DNA of 26,864 bases from a virus, in the IMG/VR virus record IMGVR_UViG_3300050129_000104, positions 1-26,864 of that record; one strand, given 5' to 3'. Each line of letters starts with the position of its first letter. Positions within the stretch are counted from its first letter, which is position 1. This document shows positions 23,232 through 26,864 of the stretch, piece by piece. The notes under the pieces were generated by a model. It did not search any database, was not told where the DNA came from, and saw only the letters and a program-made list of their open reading frames with translations. The position numbers and the translations under genes were made by a program.

Positions 23232-23932
23232 CAGTTAGCCTGCACTGTGATCAATCTTGGGAAGGTGACGGTGGCCCCGTAGAAGTTTACGGCCGAAGTT
23301 GCTGTGTCAGTTGCTCGTCCCACTTGAATAATCATTAAGCTGCCGGCGACGCATCCGGTCACGTCGGTCGAGTTCATTTGCACGTTTGAAGAGACGAAGA
23401 ACTCATTCGCGGTCGCCGACGAAAGCGTGATCGTACTCGATGAATGGGCGGCATTAAATGACACATCGTCCGTCGTACTGCCATCGCCTTTCGCGCAGGA
23501 AACCTTGATTTGGGGAATGATCGTGTGCGAAGAGGAGCCGTCCGTCCCCGGATAGGCGAGCTGGAAGCGAATGTAGGGGTCGGTTCCGGTATCCCAATCC
23601 TCGGGGATCGTGACTGCAAACTGGGCGAAGGTCGTCGATGTGTCGGTGATTGCGATATAGCCGCCGAGGTTGTTTGTGCCCGCCCGGCATGTGACCGTTC
23701 CCCCGGAAGGAATGGACCAGCCGGCGCCCGCGGTCGTGTTATTGCAGTTCGCCGCAGGGACGAAGAGGCGCTCGGGGAAATCAACGAACGTCTCCGGCGA
23801 AACGGCGCCCTGGCTGACGCCTATCTGCTTCGTCGTCCCAACCGGCAGCGCGCTAAGTCCGGCCGTCTGCGCGAGCGCCTGCATGGCTACCGCCAGCGCC
23901 AGCAGAGTTAGCGCGTTGCGGATCCTACTCAT
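23231..23932 (-). CDS. Secreted beta-rich protein, 233 residues
   Basis: ATG 23932 overlaps the stop of the previous gene by 8 bases. Residues 1-21 form a Sec signal peptide (NALTLLALAVAMQALA before Gln). The mature protein has an FVDFPERLFVPAANCNN start, a YIAITDTSTTFAQFAVTIPEDWD-TGTDPYIRF region and VSFNAAHSSSTITL, a pattern of a jelly-roll or tail-stalk domain such as those in phage and Acidobacteriota particle-bound proteins. Cysteines at four or more positions (CNN, TVTC, VSC, TGC) could pair. No known enzyme motif. It sits in the exported-protein series between DUF2460 and DUF2163, with coupled translation on both sides. Confidence 0.75.
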   Translation of the reverse strand: MSRIRNALTLLALAVAMQALAQTAGLSALPVGTTKQIGVSQGAVSPETFVDFPERLFVPAANCNNTTAGAGWSIPSGGTVTCRAGTNNLGGYIAITDTSTTFAQFAVTIPEDWDTGTDPYIRFQLAYPGTDGSSSHTIIPQIKVSCAKGDGSTTDDVSFNAAHSSSTITLSSATANEFFVSSNVQMNSTDVTGCVAGSLMIIQVGRATDTATSAVNFYGATVTFPRLITVQAN

Positions 23933-24716
23933 TGATTACCCCGGGGCCATCAGAGAGCCACGCGGTTTGAGATTCATCGTAATTGAAATGCTGAGAACTG
24001 CATTTGGAGAGTGTGGTGCCGACCGTCATGAATCCGTGGACATTTGACGGCGGAGTTACAGTGTATCCGCCGGTTGCGTTCTGGCAAAAGGTAAGGACTT
24101 TATCCTGGCCGTAGTAGTTAGCCGAAGGTGCGGCAAGCGTAAAGCTAGTTACACTTGCAGTCAGAATATTCGTACTGTATCTAACCGTGTTTGAAAAAGT
24201 TGGGGTAGTCGAAGAAGCCACAGATTCATAACTGGCCACGATGCCGATGGGGGTTGTCAAGCCACTCAATTGCGTAATCGAGCTATTGTTTCCCGTGGCC
24301 GCCTTACCGTTCAACTGAGTCTGGATTGAACTGGTCGGGTCCACGTACCCCATCGTGGTTGGGGTAACTCCGTCCAGAGTCTTGTTGGTCAGGGTTTGTG
24401 TATCGGTGGTGCCTACGATCGTGCCGGAAGGAGCAGTTAAGCTTGTGCCAAAGGCCGATCCAGTGCTGACCATGATGCCGCTGGCAGGAAAGGTCTGACC
24501 AGAGGGGGCAACGCAGTCGCCGCTTGCCGGGACGAGCACGTAGGTCGCAGTTGCGCAGCCGGTCAGGTTTGCAAACAGCGCTTCCGTCGCTGATAGCGTT
24601 AGGGGCGGGCTTATGCCGGGGGCGGGCAGCCCGGAGGTCTGGGCCATGCTCAAATCTAGGTTGTCCCACACGATGAACAGTAGTAGATATGCCGTAATCT
24701 TCCGGAGCAGTTTCAT
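23925..24716 (-). CDS. Secreted fibre-like protein with phage stalk motifs
   Basis: 263 residues from ATG 24716, AAAGGG about 10 bases upstream. Signal peptide with a long hydrophobic run (residues 8-17) ending SMA before Gln; an Asp-Asn stretch before the cleavage site makes it a less ideal one. The middle contains TIVGTTDTQTLTNKTLDG and DPTSSIQTQLNGKA, motifs found in stalks of phage side-tail fibres. The last 70 residues (FTLAAP...YTVTPPSNVHGFM...SQTAWLSDGPGVINE) are nearly the same as the end of the neighbouring secreted protein at 24735-25604 (FTLAAG...YTVTPPSNVLGFM...DSAWIAQTPGVINQ). So a phage-type fibre has an added signal peptide and a shared end module. Confidence 0.8.
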   Translation of the reverse strand: MKLLRKITAYLLLFIVWDNLDLSMAQTSGLPAPGISPPLTLSATEALFANLTGCATATYVLVPASGDCVAPSGQTFPASGIMVSTGSAFGTSLTAPSGTIVGTTDTQTLTNKTLDGVTPTTMGYVDPTSSIQTQLNGKAATGNNSSITQLSGLTTPIGIVASYESVASSTTPTFSNTVRYSTNILTASVTSFTLAAPSANYYGQDKVLTFCQNATGGYTVTPPSNVHGFMTVGTTLSKCSSQHFNYDESQTAWLSDGPGVINE

Positions 24717-24734
24717 GTGGTGCCGCCCTTTCGT

Positions 24735-25604
24735 TTACTGGTTGATGACGCCTGGCGTTTGCGCAATCCAGGCTGAGTCCGACGTGTAATACGTAAAGCA
24801 CTGCTGATTGCGAAGGGACGCCGTTGTGCCGATGGGATTCATGAAGCCGAGAACATTGCTCGGAGGCGTGACGGTGTAGGCCGTGTTGGTCGCGTCGTGC
24901 GTAAACTCCAGGCACTTGGGCTGGCCGTCGGTACCGGCCGCCAGCGTGAATGTTGTGATGTTCCCCGAAAGCGGGATCCTGCTCGATGTCGTGGACAGAG
25001 AGAACGTCGGCGTCGCGGAGAACGAGAGATTTTCGTTAGTGAAGGTCCCGCCGCTCGGCGAGATTGCTACCGGCGTGCAGCCCGTCGTCAGTCCCTTCGC
25101 GTTAAGCGTGACCTGGGAGACGTGGGTTGCGTCGCCGCACGAGCCTATGTTGCTGTTGACCGTCGCGAGGGTTGCCGGCTGCGAACCCGTCCCTGGCCCC
25201 GCCATCACATCGCCGGTTAGCTCGTTGATGCCGCCGGGCCCACTTCCTCCGCCCGGCGTGGGCGCACCATTGAATGCCGAGGTGATATCAACGTTTCCCG
25301 TGATGGTGACGGGCGCGGTGTAGCAGGTACTGGCGTTCGGGGAGGCTGCGCAGATTTGAAACTTGGTGATCGACGGCGCATAGGAAAAGAACGTGTTGTT
25401 CCATACCAGCAGCGAAAAGGCCCCGTTTAGATTGATTGCTCCGTTCACCACCGTGACCGTCGGCCCCCCGGTTCCTTGGGGGATGAAGGTGGCCGTGACG
25501 GCGCCCCCGGCGTAACTGCTGATCGTGGCCGTGACTATGGCCTGCTGGGCAAGCGCGAGCGGCGCCGGCAGTAGCAGGAACAACAGTGCGGCCAGCTTTC
25601 GCAT
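24735..25604 (-). CDS. Secreted fibre-like protein combining two modules
   Basis: 289 residues from ATG 25604, 13 bases after the preceding stop; GGGGG lies 8 bases upstream. Earlier in-frame ATGs would overlap the previous gene and spoil the signal peptide. Residues 1-21 are a typical Sec signal peptide (LAALLFLLLPAPLALA before Gln). The first mature 110 residues (ATISSYAGGAVTATFIPQG, FSLLVWNNT, APSITKFQICAASPN-ST) match the signal-less protein at 25618-26007. A fibre stalk follows (ELTGDVMAGPGTGSQPATLATVNSNIGSCGDATHVSQVTLNAKGL, region about 150-200), and the last 70 residues match the end of the next gene. It is therefore a hybrid of the two neighbours. Confidence 0.82.
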   Translation of the reverse strand: MRKLAALLFLLLPAPLALAQQAIVTATISSYAGGAVTATFIPQGTGGPTVTVVNGAINLNGAFSLLVWNNTFFSYAPSITKFQICAASPNASTCYTAPVTITGNVDITSAFNGAPTPGGGSGPGGINELTGDVMAGPGTGSQPATLATVNSNIGSCGDATHVSQVTLNAKGLTTGCTPVAISPSGGTFTNENLSFSATPTFSLSTTSSRIPLSGNITTFTLAAGTDGQPKCLEFTHDATNTAYTVTPPSNVLGFMNPIGTTASLRNQQCFTYYTSDSAWIAQTPGVINQ

Positions 25605-25617
25605 CGGTTGGCCCCCG

Positions 25618-26007
25618 TTACGAAGCATTGACGGTAACGACTCCCGTGCCGCCCGTCGGTGAGAGCGTGACGTTGGTTCCGGCCACAATTTGGGTTACCC
25701 CGGGCGGGGCCGGTGCGCCGCTTAATGGTGTAGAGATGTCCTGGCTCGAAGAGGTGATGAGCACATCGGCGGCATAGGTGGTTGAGCCGTTTGGGGAGGG
25801 TGCGGCGATGATGAAGTGCGTGATGGACGGCGCAAGAGTGGCGTCGGTGTTGTTCCACGCCGTTATTGAAAAGACGCCGGATGAATTGATGTTGCCGGAT
25901 GCCTGGAGCACGGGCGGGGATCCGCCGCCCTGGGGAACGAAGAATGCCCGAATGCTTCCGCCTGCGTAGGCGGCGACTGTACCGGTGACGGTTGCTATCT
26001 GGCTCAT
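25618..26007 (-). CDS. Small tail-operon protein, signal-less paralogue of the next gene
   Basis: 129 residues from ATG 26007, whose ATGA overlaps the stop of the DUF2460-like gene. It lacks a signal peptide: it begins MSQIATVTGTVAAYAGGS, exactly where the mature part of the downstream secreted protein begins. Matches continue through FFVPQGGG/FIPQGTGG, FSITAWNNT/FSLLVWNNT, LAPSITHFIIAAPSPNGST/YAPSITKFQICAASPNAST and an ISTPLSGAPAPPG/ITSAFNGAPTPGG stretch. The end (IVAGTNVTLSPTGGTGVVTVNAS) is a common phage-fibre stalk cap. The two genes form a cytoplasmic/exported pair; the cysteines of the exported copy (ICAASPN, TCY) are absent here, in line with different compartments. Confidence 0.75.
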   Translation of the reverse strand: MSQIATVTGTVAAYAGGSIRAFFVPQGGGSPPVLQASGNINSSGVFSITAWNNTDATLAPSITHFIIAAPSPNGSTTYAADVLITSSSQDISTPLSGAPAPPGVTQIVAGTNVTLSPTGGTGVVTVNAS

Positions 26008-26864
26008 AGTGGTGTCGGCCTCGCTGTGGTCAACTTAAGTGTTCCGGTACCGTTCTCTGCATAGCTCCCGCCGATTGTCCAGATGCCGCCGCCTTGGCCG
26101 GCTACTACGGCCGCTGCCTGCGATCCGGCGTTAAGGAATTTCTCGAAATCCTGGCTGTCAGTAGCGAATCGCACGCGGAAATAAAAGTTGAATTGCGCGG
26201 TGATGGGCGGCGTTGGCGCCGCAGTCCATTTGACGTAAAGCCCCATGTACGAACCCGTGGGCAGCGCCAGGCCAGGTCCAAGGACGCTGTAGCCGGTCGT
26301 CTGGTGGACGCCCGCAGCATAGAGAGATATCGCGCCGTCGAGGTCGGTCACGTCCTCATAGAAGTTGCCGTCGAGCGTGCGCTGAATCGGCGAGTAATAG
26401 TTCCCAGCGCCGTCATTCACGAGATCGAGTTGCGCGAGCGGCGTATTCGGAATCCCGGTCAGCAAACCTTGGTCGGAGAAGACTGCCGTTCCGCTGGCCG
26501 TAGTCCCGCCCGAATCGTTGAAGACTGGAATGGTCGCGCCGGTCGTTCCCGCGGTCGTGACCAGTTGCCAGTGATGCGTCGGGTCGTAGATGCCCGCGCC
26601 CAGGGGATAGTAGGTGTTCGCGGCCCATGGCGTTGTCACGAGCGCCGGGCCGACGTAGTTATCGTCCTGATCCAGAAACAGGAAGCTTCCGGCCTCGCCG
26701 CCCATGGCGTTGAAGAAGCCCATGAGCGTGCGGAGTTCCGAGACTGTTAGGAAATTCCCCCACGGGAAGTCGTGAAGGAAGTCGTAAATTAGGGTCCAGG
26801 TCCAGCGCGGGTTGATTGCCTGCGCGATGCGGACCTCGTAGAAGTTAGGCGCGGCCTGGACGTC
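26004..26864 (-). CDS. DUF2460-like distal tail protein (GTA gp12-like), partial at window edge
   Basis: The frame is open to the window end (287 codons, no start in view), so the N-terminus is missing. The visible start carries PNFYEVRIAQAINPRWTW, then FLTVSELRTLMGFFNAMGG, GSFLFLD-DD, the layout of DUF2460 proteins: an aromatic/basic strand, an L-x-x-L-x-x-FF-x-A-x-G helix and a phenylalanine-rich F-F-D strand. A QLDLVNDGAG-YYSPIQRTLDG region follows and the C-terminal half has an NFYFRVRFATDSQDFEKFLN end typical of the same family. In GTAs it forms the distal tail ring before DUF2163. It is the first tail-core gene of the operon in this window. Confidence 0.8.
   Translation of the reverse strand, partial: DVQAAPNFYEVRIAQAINPRWTWTLIYDFLHDFPWGNFLTVSELRTLMGFFNAMGGEAGSFLFLDQDDNYVGPALVTTPWAANTYYPLGAGIYDPTHHWQLVTTAGTTGATIPVFNDSGGTTASGTAVFSDQGLLTGIPNTPLAQLDLVNDGAGNYYSPIQRTLDGNFYEDVTDLDGAISLYAAGVHQTTGYSVLGPGLALPTGSYMGLYVKWTAAPTPPITAQFNFYFRVRFATDSQDFEKFLNAGSQAAAVVAGQGGGIWTIGGSYAENGTGTLKLTTARPTPL

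Noticed and set aside
7920-26007. Diversity-generating retroelement targeting a fibre gene
   Set aside because: No reverse transcriptase and no template/variable repeat pair with adenine-specific differences is visible in the window.
26094-26750. 218-codon plus-strand frame opposite the DUF2460-like gene
   Set aside because: Arg-rich shadow; the minus frame has family patterns and ends in a coupled ATGA.

Overview
The window reads as part of a tailed-phage (or prophage) genome with siphovirus-type tail genes. It is GC-rich by eye, tightly packed and mostly transcribed from the minus strand. The likely host is a soil-type Acidobacteriota. That inference rests on secreted proteins with chitobiase/beta-hexosaminidase C-terminal-type (CHB_HEX_C) repeats, BIG2-type Ig domains and Ala-Gln signal-peptide cleavage sites, a mix common in Acidobacteriota proteins. 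No ribosomal, tRNA or other host-anchoring gene is present, and neither integrase, capsid nor terminase genes are in view, so lifestyle and host are inferred.

Layout. (1) 1-2802, minus: early/recombination operon with a small Cys-rich zinc-type protein, a RecT annealing protein, a PD-(D/E)XK exonuclease and a KTSC-domain coiled-coil protein cut by the window edge. (2) 2803-2990: divergent control region with two good sigma70-like promoters whose predicted start points fall on or next to the start codons (leaderless mRNAs), plus a 16-bp inverted repeat that could be an operator. (3) 2991-4646, plus: small HTH regulator, a hypothetical protein, about 460 bases without a convincing gene that end in tandem hairpins and a terminator, then a small Cys/His protein and a tiny aromatic-rich protein. 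(4) 4650-7406, mostly minus: lysis-type block with a holin-like membrane protein, two tandem duplicated secreted proteins, a GH108 endolysin and a coiled-coil/C-terminal-TM protein, with a plus-strand accessory gene (5846-6256) inserted. (5) 7568-7915, plus: isolated small secreted protein. (6) 7920-26864, minus: a long tail-tip operon with many overlapping start/stop codons.

The tail operon keeps the order known from gene transfer agents and related siphophages: DUF2460 (26004-26864), DUF2163 (20579-21511), NlpC/P60 (13284-13841), tail-tip/hub (9389-13096), then fibre-like genes. Cargo is inserted between these core genes: five proteins (25604-21645 and 20549-13992) that begin with clear Sec signal peptides, including a 2185-residue protein with three beta-helix-type regions, Ig-like domains and five CHB_HEX_C-type repeats. 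Three more signal-peptide proteins lie in the lysis and accessory regions, making eight in all.

Phage tails are assembled in the cytoplasm, so a series of exported, Cys-bearing, fibre-like proteins translationally woven into the tail operon is the most unusual aspect of the window. Possible roles, all inference, are receptor masking or superinfection exclusion on the infected cell, degradation of extracellular polysaccharide before or at lysis, or late docking of exported fibres onto virions.
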